DNA from: an uncultured Bacteroidales bacterium | GTDB taxonomy: Bacteria; Bacteroidota; Bacteroidia; Bacteroidales; Paludibacteraceae | Length of the DNA stretch: 64,000 nt | Direction: 5' to 3' | Assembly (NCBI GenBank): GCA_946411385.1 | Contig: CAMKDV010000009.1 | Span: 62,001-126,000, forward strand | Shown here: piece by piece, positions 41,322 through 50,410 of the stretch | Layout: each line of letters opens with the position of its first letter | Position numbering within the stretch: position 1 is the first letter of the stretch | Made by a program: the position numbers and the translations under genes | Notes under the pieces: generated by a model | Databases searched by the model: none | What the model was told of the DNA's origin: nothing | Seen by the model: the letters and a program-made list of their open reading frames with translations, nothing else

Positions 41322-41843
41322 ATGCAACGAATTATCAAGTTTGATGATGAGAATATCGCAGAGATTACCAAAGCGATAGCCGAACTGCAAGATTTGCGGC
41401 TGCGCAATATCGTTATACTCGAACTCAAAAAGTATTTCTCCGTCAAAGAGCTGGTTTGCAATCACACCTACGACAAGTGGAAAGAGCAGTCGTGGCAGTT
41501 CCTCGATACGAACTTCCTGCATTGCCTGCTTATCATCAGGCGTGACATACTGAAGTCCGGCATGGTTTGCAACACGAAATCTGCCACGCAGCGCGGTTTG
41601 AGGTGCAACATGTGCGAGATGGTCAAACAGAAAACAAAGAACTATCTCTCCTCGCATATATTCGGCAAGGCAGGTGATTTTACCGTATCCGGCATGACTG
41701 CCGAGGAGGCGCGTCAGAAGATCAAGGAAAATGCCCACCTGCTGCCGTGCAACATCCGATTGGAAAAGGATGTGACTTGGCTGCACTTTGATGTACTGCC
41801 GCAGTACGACGTGACGGACAAAGTGTATTTTTTCAAAGGCTAA
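41322..41843 (+). CDS. Endolysin, M15-type peptidase
   Basis: 173 residues. FSVKELVCNHTYDKW opens the domain; SSHIFGKAGDF (near 112) supplies the SxHxxGxAxD zinc ligands; TWLHFDV (near 153) supplies the last His-Asp. This is the D-Ala-D-Ala carboxypeptidase-like M15 arrangement common in Bacteroidales phages, cutting peptidoglycan cross-bridges or stems. The N-terminus has no signal peptide, so it depends on the holin. It acts together with the likely u-spanin at 51756. Confidence 0.85.
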   Translation: MQRIIKFDDENIAEITKAIAELQDLRLRNIVILELKKYFSVKELVCNHTYDKWKEQSWQFLDTNFLHCLLIIRRDILKSGMVCNTKSATQRGLRCNMCEMVKQKTKNYLSSHIFGKAGDFTVSGMTAEEARQKIKENAHLLPCNIRLEKDVTWLHFDVLPQYDVTDKVYFFKG

Positions 41844-41855
41844 CAACACACGATC

Positions 41856-42149
41856 ATGGCACACTTCATACTGAACAGACATATAGATTTCGGAGTAGCC
41901 ATCAAGGGGCTACCTCTGTCAAAGGTTTACACGGCTGCTTTGTACAACAAGGTAGCCGGTAAACGTAAGCGTTTCCCCGGAGTATTGGAGGGTGAGCGGC
42001 ATGTGTTCACGCTCACAGCCGACGAGACACGCCTGCTGCCCGAGGGTAATTACGCGTTGGAGATTTACGCGGATGATCAGTCGCTTATGGGCTTTGTGAC
42101 GGATTTCGTATATGCCCGCAAGACGAACTTTGATGCAGAGGATATTTAA
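41856..42149 (+). CDS. Probable fibre/baseplate accessory protein
   Basis: 97 residues, beta-rich (RHIDFGVAIKGLPLSKVYTAALY, FTLTADETRLLPEGNYALEIYADD). Looks like a small immunoglobulin-like or baseplate-upper-type domain. It starts the adhesin part of the operon. Confidence 0.6.
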   Translation: MAHFILNRHIDFGVAIKGLPLSKVYTAALYNKVAGKRKRFPGVLEGERHVFTLTADETRLLPEGNYALEIYADDQSLMGFVTDFVYARKTNFDAEDI

Positions 42150-42161
42150 CACGTTACGACT

Positions 42162-42578
42162 ATGGCACAGAAGATACAGATAACCGCTACGGACGGTTCG
42201 CAACTTGAGATAGAGGTGATGGGCGTACTCTCGCAGGGCGACCTTGAAGACGAGCGCGAGGCTCTTGCTCTTGCACGCATGGAAGCGGAGCAGGCCAAGC
42301 TGAAGTACGAATCGGCTATGGCCAGCGCACTTGACCTCACGGCGCTCACCATTCAATTGGAGATTGCCAAGAACGAGATACTTGACGCTATGCCCAAGGA
42401 ATGCACAGACGAGGACATCCAAAGCATCTTCGACGATAGTGAGAGTGTGAGTGTAAGCGAAAGCATCATCAGCGAGTTGGAGGATAGCGAAAGCGTCAGT
42501 GTAAGCGAAAGCGTGAGTGAGAGTGCAAGCGAGAGTGCAAGCGAGAGCGTGGCATCGCCACAGGAAGAGCAACGGTAA
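42162..42578 (+). CDS. Structural protein with Ser-Glu repeat tail
   Basis: 138 residues. The first 90 form a helical unit with a coiled coil (LEDEREALALARMEAEQAKLK). Residues ~92-132 are an alternating Ser/Glu/Val/Ala repeat (SESVSVSES, SESASESA), encoded by a degenerate 6-bp repeat at about 42437-42555. The tail resembles those on decoration and tail proteins of this phage. Confidence 0.65.
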   Translation: MAQKIQITATDGSQLEIEVMGVLSQGDLEDEREALALARMEAEQAKLKYESAMASALDLTALTIQLEIAKNEILDAMPKECTDEDIQSIFDDSESVSVSESIISELEDSESVSVSESVSESASESASESVASPQEEQR

Positions 42579-42596
42579 GCACAGGAGGAGAGAATT

Positions 42597-43508
42597 ATGG
42601 CATTGAACGATTTTGTAACAGTACGCAAGATGAAAGGCTTTTGGCAGGAGGTCAAAGCCTACATCAGAGAGAACGCGGTCAGCAAGTTCAAGACACCGTT
42701 CACGACGAACGTTGCCGTAGGAGCTGTAGATGCTGGTACGGAGATTGCCGCAGGGACGGACGTGGTAAGCATTGTCAAGAACATGCTTGTCAAACTCAAA
42801 TATGCAACCGTCTTTAACACACCGTCTGTGACATTGAGGAACAACGGCACGGCGTTCGGAGAGTATGAGGTCGGGACAAACGCCCTACCCTCTTTCAACA
42901 GCACGTACACCGACGGGCGGTTCACGACCTACACATCCCCCAGCGAGACAACGACCATCATAGCCGGGTGCGCCAAGGGAACAACAACGTACTATCGTGG
43001 CAATACAGCCCTTGAAGGCAACACGGACGATTATATCCTACCGCTCGGCACAACAACATACCGCGTTGAACAGGCTTATGATGAAAGTACAACCACCCCG
43101 AAGAACTCCGATGGCAATAACAGCAGCGTCAGCATTGACAGCGGCGTATGTGAAGCATCAGGAGTTTACCGCGCTTATCTGCGGCTGTTTACAGGTGTGT
43201 TTGCCGGAACGAGTGCCCTGCCCACATCCAACTACCGCCAGCACTTGTCATCTGGTGCGTTGGTCAAGGCTGCACCGAGCATGTCAGTGAACTTCAGCAA
43301 CAAGGTCATTGCTGTTGCTGTGCCGGACACGTACACACTCGTATCGGCTATCGAGCCGCAGACAGGAGAGGATGAGACCCCGTACCTCATCAAGAACGGC
43401 GAGAGCATACAGATAGCCGACGTGAACGGCAGTATGCACGATTATAAGCTCTATGTGTTTGCGTACGACGCTGCATTAGGGAAGAGTGTTAACCTTGTAT
43501 TCAGTTAA
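42597..43508 (+). CDS. Tail fibre-like structural protein
   Basis: 303 residues. An N-terminal helix (NDFVTVRKMKGFWQEVKAYIREN) is followed by a long beta-rich Thr/Ser region (VTLRNNGTAFGEYEVGT, TYRVEQAYDESTTTP) and a C-terminal TYTLVSAIEPQTGEDETPYLI. Probable shaft or attachment segment of a fibre. No enzyme motif. Confidence 0.65.
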   Translation: MALNDFVTVRKMKGFWQEVKAYIRENAVSKFKTPFTTNVAVGAVDAGTEIAAGTDVVSIVKNMLVKLKYATVFNTPSVTLRNNGTAFGEYEVGTNALPSFNSTYTDGRFTTYTSPSETTTIIAGCAKGTTTYYRGNTALEGNTDDYILPLGTTTYRVEQAYDESTTTPKNSDGNNSSVSIDSGVCEASGVYRAYLRLFTGVFAGTSALPTSNYRQHLSSGALVKAAPSMSVNFSNKVIAVAVPDTYTLVSAIEPQTGEDETPYLIKNGESIQIADVNGSMHDYKLYVFAYDAALGKSVNLVFS

Positions 43509-43513
43509 GCATC

Positions 43514-45121
43514 ATGGCAGACTACAGGACAAAAGGACAATATAAGTTGGGCGGTCAGGTCAAGGTCGTCAACAGAAACAGCAACGTCGATTACGACTAC
43601 GGCATTTACGAGTCGTTGCAGGACGTTCCCGCCTCGTTGATGGACACCGTACAGGTCGGCAAGACCATCGGTGTATTGACTGCAAGCGGCGAGGTGAAGG
43701 AGTATTGGTGGCAGCCGACGGGTAACAACACATTCGGTTGGGTTTCCAAGGGCGTGAGCGAGGAGGAAATGGCTACAGCACTTGGTCAGAAAGCCGAAAA
43801 AGCGAGTAACCCGACGGCTGGTAACATCGCTATCTTGGACGAGAACGGCAACCCCGTTGACAGCGGCAGCAAGGTGGACGATTTTGCTCCAGCCGGACAC
43901 ACCCACCAGGCAACACACGAGGTGGAGGACAGAGCCGCAGCCGACAGGCTCATCATTACTATAGGCGGTGTTCGTTATGCCGTCAAGCGGGATATACTAA
44001 TCACACCCGCCACGCCCGTCATCAAACACGGCGGAGCAGCTACAGGTGCAGATGCGATCAACGTCATCACCACCACGCAGGGCATCACCCTTACGTGCAG
44101 CACCGAGGGGGCAACCATCTATTACACCACAGACGGCAGCGACCCGACAGCATCGAGCAACGTCTATTCGTCCGCCCTGACGTTCGGACAGGACGAAAAC
44201 TCGGACGGGAAAGTTCGGACGGTTACACTCAAAGCCATCGCCATCAAGAACGGCGAGAGCTCGCAGGTCGCAACCGCTACATTCAACATCACCCGCAAGG
44301 TCGCCAACCCGGTCATCACTTATAGCGCACTGGCTAACGACACCGTGACGCGCACCATCACCATCACATGCGCCACTGGCAAAGGAGAGAGCATCTACTA
44401 CACCTTGGACGGTTCTGATCCGTCAGACATGGGGAACGCCGGACGGCAGCTGTACAACGTCAACAGCAAGCCTACCGTTACGGCATCGACCACGATCAAG
44501 GCTTATGCCACCATAGACAACACATGGGAGGCATCCTCCAACACAACAGTTGACATTGTTGACACGGTAGCCGCACCGACCATCAGCGTTGACAGCACCG
44601 ACAAGTACGCCGCCAGCCATACCGTGACCATCACATGCGGCACGGCAGGAGCAGCCATCTTCTACACCACCGACGGCAGTACGCCTGTACCGTCCGAGGC
44701 AGACCAGCAAGGCAAGGCTACCAAGACCTACGCATCCGCCATCACACTCTCCACAACCGGCACGCACACCGTCAAGGCTGTTGCCACCAAGTCAGGATGG
44801 ACGGACAGCGCAACGGCAAGCAAGACGGGCATAGTGGTAGGTGCAAAGAAGAGCTACATCGGCGGAGGCGGTGCAACGCTCTCTTCACTCTCCGGCTTGA
44901 CCGCAGTTAAAGCAGACTCATTGGCAGGAAGCCGATCTACAACGCTGGCGGAAAGCGCATATATATGGTTCGTAGTTCCAAGCACAAGTTCCATATCCTC
45001 TATCCTATCCGGCAAGACGGAAGTGCCGTACTCGCTCATCGAGAACTCCGTGAGCGGATATAAGTGCTATCGTACTGTCTTTGAAATTAACGCAGGTACT
45101 CACACCTTTAACATCGCATAA
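43514..45121 (+). CDS. Adhesin with three chitobiase C-terminal-type repeats
   Basis: 535 residues. An N-terminal attachment region (~1-150; ESLQDVPASLMDTVQVGKT is typical of Bacteroidales tail fibres) is followed by three ~90-residue CHB_HEX_C-like Ig-fold repeats, each with the (I/F)(Y/F)YT(T/L)DGSxP motif near residues 215, 300 and 380. The last ~85 residues form a distinct tip. These repeats are usually stalk or carbohydrate-contact modules. Confidence 0.78.
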   Translation: MADYRTKGQYKLGGQVKVVNRNSNVDYDYGIYESLQDVPASLMDTVQVGKTIGVLTASGEVKEYWWQPTGNNTFGWVSKGVSEEEMATALGQKAEKASNPTAGNIAILDENGNPVDSGSKVDDFAPAGHTHQATHEVEDRAAADRLIITIGGVRYAVKRDILITPATPVIKHGGAATGADAINVITTTQGITLTCSTEGATIYYTTDGSDPTASSNVYSSALTFGQDENSDGKVRTVTLKAIAIKNGESSQVATATFNITRKVANPVITYSALANDTVTRTITITCATGKGESIYYTLDGSDPSDMGNAGRQLYNVNSKPTVTASTTIKAYATIDNTWEASSNTTVDIVDTVAAPTISVDSTDKYAASHTVTITCGTAGAAIFYTTDGSTPVPSEADQQGKATKTYASAITLSTTGTHTVKAVATKSGWTDSATASKTGIVVGAKKSYIGGGGATLSSLSGLTAVKADSLAGSRSTTLAESAYIWFVVPSTSSISSILSGKTEVPYSLIENSVSGYKCYRTVFEINAGTHTFNIA

Positions 45122-45123
45122 CT

Positions 45124-45288
45124 ATGGCAGCAGCAGGAGAAATACCCGTATATGGCAAGTTCGTGAACGAAACGACCAACCACGTCCTTGCGGGAACAGA
45201 CCAGATAAAGGACGAGGCAATGGATAAGTTCCAATCGGACATCAACAAGCAGTTATTCGACATGGCGGCAGTTGCCATGGTTCTATAA
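45124..45288 (+). CDS. Small fibre-associated protein
   Basis: 54 residues (starts MAAAGEIPVYGKFVN, ends FDMAAVAMVL), one base-pair gap after the adhesin and 12 bp before the next gene. The DQIKDEAMDKFQSDINKQLFD stretch is a helical motif seen in fibre-attachment segments. Too short for further assignment. Confidence 0.65.
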   Translation: MAAAGEIPVYGKFVNETTNHVLAGTDQIKDEAMDKFQSDINKQLFDMAAVAMVL

Positions 45289-45300
45289 ATCGCAATCAGT

Positions 45301-46116
45301 ATGAAAGAGTATTTTTTTCACATAACCCAGCAGACGGCGGGTAAGGTTGTTACCATCCCGGATGTGCCGGAGCAGATGGCGGCAAAAAACGTGTTGGCTG
45401 TGATCAACACGACATCCAAGGAAACGCTAATCTCCCCTATGCACCAGCAAAACCTCTCGTCTGTTGAGTATAGCAGCAACACGCTGACCGTAACGCTCTC
45501 GTCTGTTGCTCCGTCTATAGCGGCAGGAGATAAGTTGCTTGTCAAATGCTACACAGACACCGACGCTGTAGCTGCGGCGCAGACAGCCATCATCAACGCC
45601 ATGCCCAGCACCACGGCTCTTGCCAAGGAAGCCACGCTCGGAACAACGAGCGACAGCACTGTGGCGACAACCATCTTCGGGTGGCTCGGAGCGATATGGA
45701 ACAAGCTCGTTGGCATCGTCACCACCTACCCATACGCCAAGCAAAGCACACTCGAAAGCGTAGCCACGGACGCAGCAAGCGCAGCATCCGATGCAGCGGC
45801 AGCCAAGACGGCAGCGCAGGCTATCACCGGCTACGCAACGGAGAGCAACGCCACAACGAACAAAAACGCCATCCTCGCCAAGTTCCCCGAACTGCTCAAC
45901 GCCATCAAGGACTACCTCGGCATAGCCAACACCGATGACGGAGAAGGCGGCTCGTTTGACGCGCTTACAGCCACCGAGGTGAAGACAGCGGCAGCAGAGG
46001 TGTGGGCATCCGTATGGGGAGAGGTGCTGCATACCGCATCAGAAGACCTGCCGCTCGATCCATACGGCAACATCATTGAAGAGGAGGAAAGCGAAAGCAG
46101 CTCCGAAAGTGTTTAA
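45301..46116 (+). CDS. Fibre or chaperone-like structural protein
   Basis: 271 residues: beta-rich start, then an Ala-rich coiled coil (residues ~155-175, DAASAASDAAAAKTAAQAI), then LTATEVKTAAAEVWASVWGE and an acidic-Ser end EEEESESSSESV. Fits a trimeric fibre stalk. Confidence 0.65.
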   Translation: MKEYFFHITQQTAGKVVTIPDVPEQMAAKNVLAVINTTSKETLISPMHQQNLSSVEYSSNTLTVTLSSVAPSIAAGDKLLVKCYTDTDAVAAAQTAIINAMPSTTALAKEATLGTTSDSTVATTIFGWLGAIWNKLVGIVTTYPYAKQSTLESVATDAASAASDAAAAKTAAQAITGYATESNATTNKNAILAKFPELLNAIKDYLGIANTDDGEGGSFDALTATEVKTAAAEVWASVWGEVLHTASEDLPLDPYGNIIEEEESESSSESV

Positions 46117-46137
46117 CAACGTAAATTCTTTTTTACT

Positions 46138-46929
46138 ATGTCAGTTTTATCAAATATCGTAAACAAGGTTCTGACCTACTCCGGCATGCGTGTGCTCTAC
46201 GCCTGGACATCCGTCGAACTCAAGAAAATCTGGGACAACACCAAATCCACCTTCGTCAATGCCTTGACGCAATCCGCGTGGGCGGCGAATAACTCGGTGG
46301 ATGTCGGCATGACCGAGACAGCCGAAGTGCTCAATGCGATGCTCGCAGAACCCGGCACAGAGCAGATCTACACCACGCAGCCCGCTTGGGACTTCAACGA
46401 GGAGCAGAGCTATCGCCTTGGCTCCTACGTGGACATCGACGCCGAGGGGAACACAGACACCCCAATCTATGATGACGGGTGGTCTGATCCTGCGGAGGGC
46501 TACACTCGCTATCCCATCCCCTCGCTCATCTACGACACCGACGGCAATGCGCACGTCGTCTTCCCCGTCTGGTCATGGCTCGCGGCGGACGGTTTCCGCT
46601 TCCGGCCGATGGACATGCCGTTCCGTCACAACTGCAACTACCTCGGCGGCGGGTTGGACGGTTTCCAGTGGCAGGAGGTGAGCCTGACCAGCGGTTCGTC
46701 GGTGACGGTCAGCGGCACGGCGCAAACAGGCTTCACGGCTTCGGTGCCCACCACGGCCACGGTGGCAGTCGGCACATGGGTTCGGCTGACCTACACGGAG
46801 TCCGGCGCAAGCAAGACGGCGTATGGTTATGTGTCGGCAGTCGGCGAGGGCAATGTGACGGTGACGGTGGTCGGTGCATGTGGCACGACCGTGACGAAGG
46901 TTGAACTTTATAAACCGGTGGGACAATGA
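46138..46929 (+). CDS. Phage adhesin-type structural protein
   Basis: 263 residues, Trp- and Tyr-rich (WDFNEEQSYRLGSYVDID, FPVWSWLAADGFRFRPMDMPF), C-terminal beta sandwich with two Thr/Val repeats. It overlaps the next gene by ATGA. Possible receptor-binding component. Confidence 0.6.
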   Translation: MSVLSNIVNKVLTYSGMRVLYAWTSVELKKIWDNTKSTFVNALTQSAWAANNSVDVGMTETAEVLNAMLAEPGTEQIYTTQPAWDFNEEQSYRLGSYVDIDAEGNTDTPIYDDGWSDPAEGYTRYPIPSLIYDTDGNAHVVFPVWSWLAADGFRFRPMDMPFRHNCNYLGGGLDGFQWQEVSLTSGSSVTVSGTAQTGFTASVPTTATVAVGTWVRLTYTESGASKTAYGYVSAVGEGNVTVTVVGACGTTVTKVELYKPVGQ

Positions 46930-47765
46930 TTGGATTAGGTTCAAACAGATTGAGTGTGTGTCGTCGGGGCGGGATGTCGGTGACGCAAGCCGGTCGAGGC
47001 GGCATGGAGTGGCTGGCAGGTGGCCGTGTGCCCGATTGGGTAACTCCTTATTCGGCTCAGGCGACGGCAGCGTTGAAGGCACAGTTCCCGACCCAATGGC
47101 CGACGATACGGGATTATGGCTTTGCGCATCCGGAGATAGTGGGTTACATGAATGCCTATGCCCCGGAAGATGCCAAGATTGCGTATAGTTTGGTCGAGGG
47201 GATTGGAACGAGGTGGCTGCTTGGTGGTCCGAATATGCACATTAACCTTGGGATTACACCCGATGCAACGACTATATTGGAAGCACATATGTCACCCAAA
47301 GAGGATGGAACATATTCGTCATTAGGGTGCCGTGTTAGTTACAATGACAGAGCATTCACAATCCATGCTGTATCTCCGAATAGCAGTAGTAGAGAATGTC
47401 AGTTTAACTTTAGCAACTACGGTTCATTCTTAACGGGGAAGACAGTTCCTATCACAACACCATCTTATTTCAAGTTGGATGCTGGTGCGAAAAAAGGAAC
47501 TATTAACGATACAAGCTGGGATATAAGTGCATCTTCATTTACCGGGAATAATCTTCCGATATGGCTTTTTGCAAATAACAACAATGGAGCGGAACATAAT
47601 CCGGGTAAGGCAGGATATGTAGATGCCGCAATAACAAAGGCAGGAGTAAGGCATTGGTTTATCCCATTCAAGCGGAACAATGTGATGTATATGCTTGATT
47701 TAGCAACGGGGAATCTCGGAACTAACGTCGGCACTTTCACCGAACTAATCGAATCCCCCTCCTAA
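46926..47765 (+). CDS. Probable receptor-binding/lectin-like protein
   Basis: 279 residues. The N-terminal part includes a short Gly/Arg-rich segment (CRRGGMSVTQAGRGGM), then a ~200-residue beta-rich domain (LLGGPNMHINLGITPDATT, SWDISASSFTGNNLPIWLFANNN) like phage receptor-binding and laminin-G-like folds. Its AT content rises in the second half, suggesting domain exchange. Confidence 0.6.
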   Translation: MIGLGSNRLSVCRRGGMSVTQAGRGGMEWLAGGRVPDWVTPYSAQATAALKAQFPTQWPTIRDYGFAHPEIVGYMNAYAPEDAKIAYSLVEGIGTRWLLGGPNMHINLGITPDATTILEAHMSPKEDGTYSSLGCRVSYNDRAFTIHAVSPNSSSRECQFNFSNYGSFLTGKTVPITTPSYFKLDAGAKKGTINDTSWDISASSFTGNNLPIWLFANNNNGAEHNPGKAGYVDAAITKAGVRHWFIPFKRNNVMYMLDLATGNLGTNVGTFTELIESPS

Positions 47766-47778
47766 CCCCCACCCACGC

Positions 47779-47839
47779 AAAACTACTACTTTTGCCGACA
47801 TAAAAGTACTACTTTTACCCGCGCAAAACTACTACTTTA
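47779..47839. repeat. Three 23-bp-spaced AAAACTACTACTTTT repeats
   Basis: AAAACTACTACTTTT (47779-47793), AAAAGTACTACTTTT (47802-47816) and AAAACTACTACTTTA (47825-47839) start exactly 23 bp apart, with CGC before copies 1 and 3. The array lies in the leader of the HU-like gene and may be an operator bound by its product. Copy 1 also contains a -7-like TACTTTTG. Confidence 0.85.
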
Positions 47840-47872
47840 TAAATCATATTGTTTAACAAAAAAATCACTAAC

Positions 47873-48448
47873 ATGGGAAAGAAAGTTCCTTATTCAGTAG
47901 AAGACTTCAACCCGACGCCGGCACAGGCTGCCAAGGGTATGAAGCACAGTGTGTACGCAGTGGCACGCACGAAAACGACCCTCTCCATCTACGACCTCGC
48001 CGAGAAGATGGCAGACGGCACGACCTACACGAAAGGCGAGATTCTGGGTATGCTCGACCGCCTCGACACCGTCATGCGTCAGGAGTTGCTGGAGGGTAAC
48101 GCTTGTCAGCTTGGCAATGTCAAGGGTGAGGTGCTGACCACGCTCAAAGCATCCGTCAAGGGTTCTGTCAGCGATGCCGAGATTGAGGCTATCACGACGG
48201 CCGCTCATGCACAGGACGCATCGGTGGCAATCCGCACGGTGGCTGAGAAGAGCGACCTCAAGCCCGACAAACTGAGCGTGACGGTCAAGGCGCTCATCGG
48301 TAAGAACTTCGGCGAGTGGTTCCGCCAGAACAAATCTTTGGAGCGTGTGAAATCGCAAGGTTTCTATGTCCCCGATGACGACGAGAACCCTGCCAACCAA
48401 GGCGGCAACGGCGGAGGTTCCGATCCCGACGACGGGACGTTAGGGTAA
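47873..48448 (+). CDS. HU-like DNA-binding protein
   Basis: 191 residues from the ATG at 47873. An HU-type unit of ~100 residues begins with KHSVYAVARTKTTLSIYDLAEKMADGTTYTKGEILGMLDRL; it is the extended Bacteroidetes HU-like class. The C-terminus is Gly/Asn/Asp-rich and disordered (QGGNGGGSDPDDG). It probably bends phage or host DNA. It is followed at once by the duplicated secreted-protein cassette. Confidence 0.8.
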   Translation: MGKKVPYSVEDFNPTPAQAAKGMKHSVYAVARTKTTLSIYDLAEKMADGTTYTKGEILGMLDRLDTVMRQELLEGNACQLGNVKGEVLTTLKASVKGSVSDAEIEAITTAAHAQDASVAIRTVAEKSDLKPDKLSVTVKALIGKNFGEWFRQNKSLERVKSQGFYVPDDDENPANQGGNGGGSDPDDGTLG

Positions 48449-48454
48449 TTGATT

Positions 48455-48485
48455 AGCCGAAGTCCCCACGGCTTTGTGTTGGGGA
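48455..48485 (+). promoter_or_regulatory. H-type pseudoknot, copy 2
   Basis: Stem 1 AGCCG (48455-48459) with CGGCT (48469-48473); stem 2 TCCCCA (48463-48468) with TGGGGA (48480-48485); loops AAG and TTGTGT. Stem 2 differs from copy 1 on both strands yet remains paired. Confidence 0.65.
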
Positions 48486-48514
48486 TTAGTTGCAACTAAC
48501 AAATTTAAGTAGCA

Positions 48515-48877
48515 ATGAGAAAATTTCTTGTTCTTGCGGTAGGACTGTTGATGTTCCTTGCCGCAGACGCTGCCCCTACCTATGATGTAGGTCAGCAGCA
48601 GACCGACCAAGTTCTGCTCATGCAGCAGACGGACGGTTCGCAGATGGTTGTGGACTTCGTTTACGCGGACAACACCGTGGTAACGATTGCGACTACGACC
48701 GAAACGGAGTACGTTATCTATCAGGCAGACTTTGCCGAGGTACGCACCCAAGTATTCGACCTTACGCTGCCGGTATTCCGATTATGCAGCCATAGAGCGA
48801 ATGCGTTTAAGTCCAACCTTTACACTGGATGGCGTGGAGTGAATAGTAATCCACCGAGTCAATACGATAGGGCTTAA
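48515..48877 (+). CDS. Small secreted protein, copy 2 of 2
   Basis: 120 residues with the signal peptide MRKFLVLAVGLLMFLAADA. Paralogue of 3930-4292: same length, about three quarters identical, with an identical C-terminal segment. This copy lies between the HU-like gene and an LRR-like protein in the late operon, whereas copy 1 is in the early block, so the two are likely made at different times. Confidence 0.85.
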   Translation: MRKFLVLAVGLLMFLAADAAPTYDVGQQQTDQVLLMQQTDGSQMVVDFVYADNTVVTIATTTETEYVIYQADFAEVRTQVFDLTLPVFRLCSHRANAFKSNLYTGWRGVNSNPPSQYDRA

Positions 48878-48887
48878 ATTACTGGTT

Positions 48888-48909
48888 TAGGGAGTTTGAC
48901 CGCTCCCTA
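48888..48909 (+). other. 3' hairpin with TTGACC loop, copy 2
   Basis: TAGGGAG (48888-48894) pairs with CTCCCTA (48903-48909) around TTTGACCG. The stem sequence is unlike that of copy 1 at 4301, but the TTGACC core of the loop is the same. Confidence 0.7.
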
Positions 48910-48930
48910 TTCCCCAAAACTTGAAACGAT

Positions 48931-50148
48931 ATGAAAGACTTAGAGAAAATAAAATCCGAGGACTTGGGCTGTCAGGTTCAGGACGCGAACCCCGGTAACT
49001 TCGCCATCGAGCAGGAGGTGGCTCAGCTCGTGGGTGCGACAGTCCCTGCGCCGACCGAACCGAGTGCCGACGATGCCCGTGAGTTAGGCGCACAAATCCT
49101 GGTGTTCCTCCGCCGCGCATTGACGCCTATCCAGTTAGCCCTGCTCACAGATCTTGCCGCCATCTACGCCCACCTCGATAGCCGCTGCACCGACTACACC
49201 CCTGCCGCATATGCCCCTTATCAGCCCCGTCCCTATGACCCGATGCGACCCTTGATCCCTCGTACATTGCCGAACCTCCTGCAAGCCATCACCGCCTTTT
49301 CCGCCCGCAAAATCTCCAACGGCTCCGCCCCGAACGACGGCATCCCCGATGGCACGTCCTTTGCCCATATCATAGGCTCTCGCTCTATGGTCACTAAATT
49401 AGACGACACCAACGAAGGCTGGGTCTGCGATTCGGTGATGCCTAACTTCCCGAACTTAGGAGACGCAACGCTCCGTATGGGAAGCATCACGGTAGCCAAT
49501 GCGCTGAATAATCTCGGAGCAAGCGGAGTGGTAAGATTGGAAGGAACAAAGGCCATCACCTCCGGCGCAATTCAGTACAACGACCCGATGCCGCTGAACG
49601 CTACCGAGATATACGCTGACGATGTGGAGACATCCGATGCTATATTCTCGCAGAAAGCATATCCGAACTTGCAGAAGGTGTCTATGAAGAAAGTGCGCAG
49701 CCTCAATGGTCGGTCGTTCTATGACCTACAAGCAGAAGGACCGCTCAAAGAAGTATATCTGCCCGAACTAAGGACTTACGATACATGGGCATTCCTGCTT
49801 GATTACGGCGGCGAGAAAGACAAGTATTTGAGCCTTATTCTTTTGGAAATAGGAAGCGATGTGTCTTGCAATATATCGAACTGGAACCCTACCAACGCCC
49901 TAAGCAGTAGTGCATCGGACTTGGTAGCAGACCCAACGGCTCATCCGACTTGGAATAACCTTGACCAGTTCCTCCAGAACTTCCGCGAGCACATCGCCCT
50001 TCGCCTGACCGCCAACGGCAGCGGCAAGACCTTGACCCTCTCGCAGGCAGTCCGAGATGCCATTCACGCCGCCGAAGCAACATACGGCATTGAAGCCATT
50101 ATTGTCACACAAAAAGGCTGGACACTCAGCCCAGCTCCAACCGCATAA
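48931..50148 (+). CDS. LRR-like (BspA-type) phage adhesin
   Basis: 405 residues. The N-terminal ~80 residues are helical. Residues ~190-330 show spaced hydrophobic strands of the leucine-rich, BspA-like kind (GVVRLEGTKAITSGAIQY, NLQKVSMKKVRSLNGRSFYD, LKEVYLPELRTYDTWAF). The C-terminal part is helical. Probably a surface-binding virion protein or a secreted accessory protein; no signal peptide is seen, which favours a virion part. Confidence 0.65.
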   Translation: MKDLEKIKSEDLGCQVQDANPGNFAIEQEVAQLVGATVPAPTEPSADDARELGAQILVFLRRALTPIQLALLTDLAAIYAHLDSRCTDYTPAAYAPYQPRPYDPMRPLIPRTLPNLLQAITAFSARKISNGSAPNDGIPDGTSFAHIIGSRSMVTKLDDTNEGWVCDSVMPNFPNLGDATLRMGSITVANALNNLGASGVVRLEGTKAITSGAIQYNDPMPLNATEIYADDVETSDAIFSQKAYPNLQKVSMKKVRSLNGRSFYDLQAEGPLKEVYLPELRTYDTWAFLLDYGGEKDKYLSLILLEIGSDVSCNISNWNPTNALSSSASDLVADPTAHPTWNNLDQFLQNFREHIALRLTANGSGKTLTLSQAVRDAIHAAEATYGIEAIIVTQKGWTLSPAPTA

Positions 50149-50152
50149 GATT

Positions 50153-50410
50153 ATGAGAAAGATTATTGATTTGTACCCGGAAGCCCCGAACGAGTGGGTG
50201 TACCGTGACCACGACGACGACCTGCTGCCCGATGGCACTGCCCGCCGTCAGTTTGAACCATCCGTGACCATTCCTTTGTCCGACCTCGACCTCTGGCACG
50301 AGTGTACCGACCAGCAACGCCGCGACTGGGAAGAACAACATCTGCCGGAAGAGAGCGGCGAGAGTTCAGAAGGTGACGACGATGACCGTCCGGCGGACGT
50401 AGAGGCCTAA
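50153..50410 (+). CDS. Small structural protein with acidic tail
   Basis: 85 residues from the ATG at 50153. It is acidic (DHDDDLLPDG; end SGESSEGDDDDRPADVEA). Last gene of the fibre operon; its end overlaps the convergent lipoprotein gene by 45 bp. Confidence 0.6.
   Translation: MRKIIDLYPEAPNEWVYRDHDDDLLPDGTARRQFEPSVTIPLSDLDLWHECTDQQRRDWEEQHLPEESGESSEGDDDDRPADVEA

Noticed and set aside
42437..42560. O-glycosylation sites of the Bacteroidetes type in the Ser-Glu repeat
   Set aside because: The known motif is Asp-Ser/Thr followed by a small hydrophobic residue; the repeat has Glu-Ser and lacks it. Modification in general stays open.
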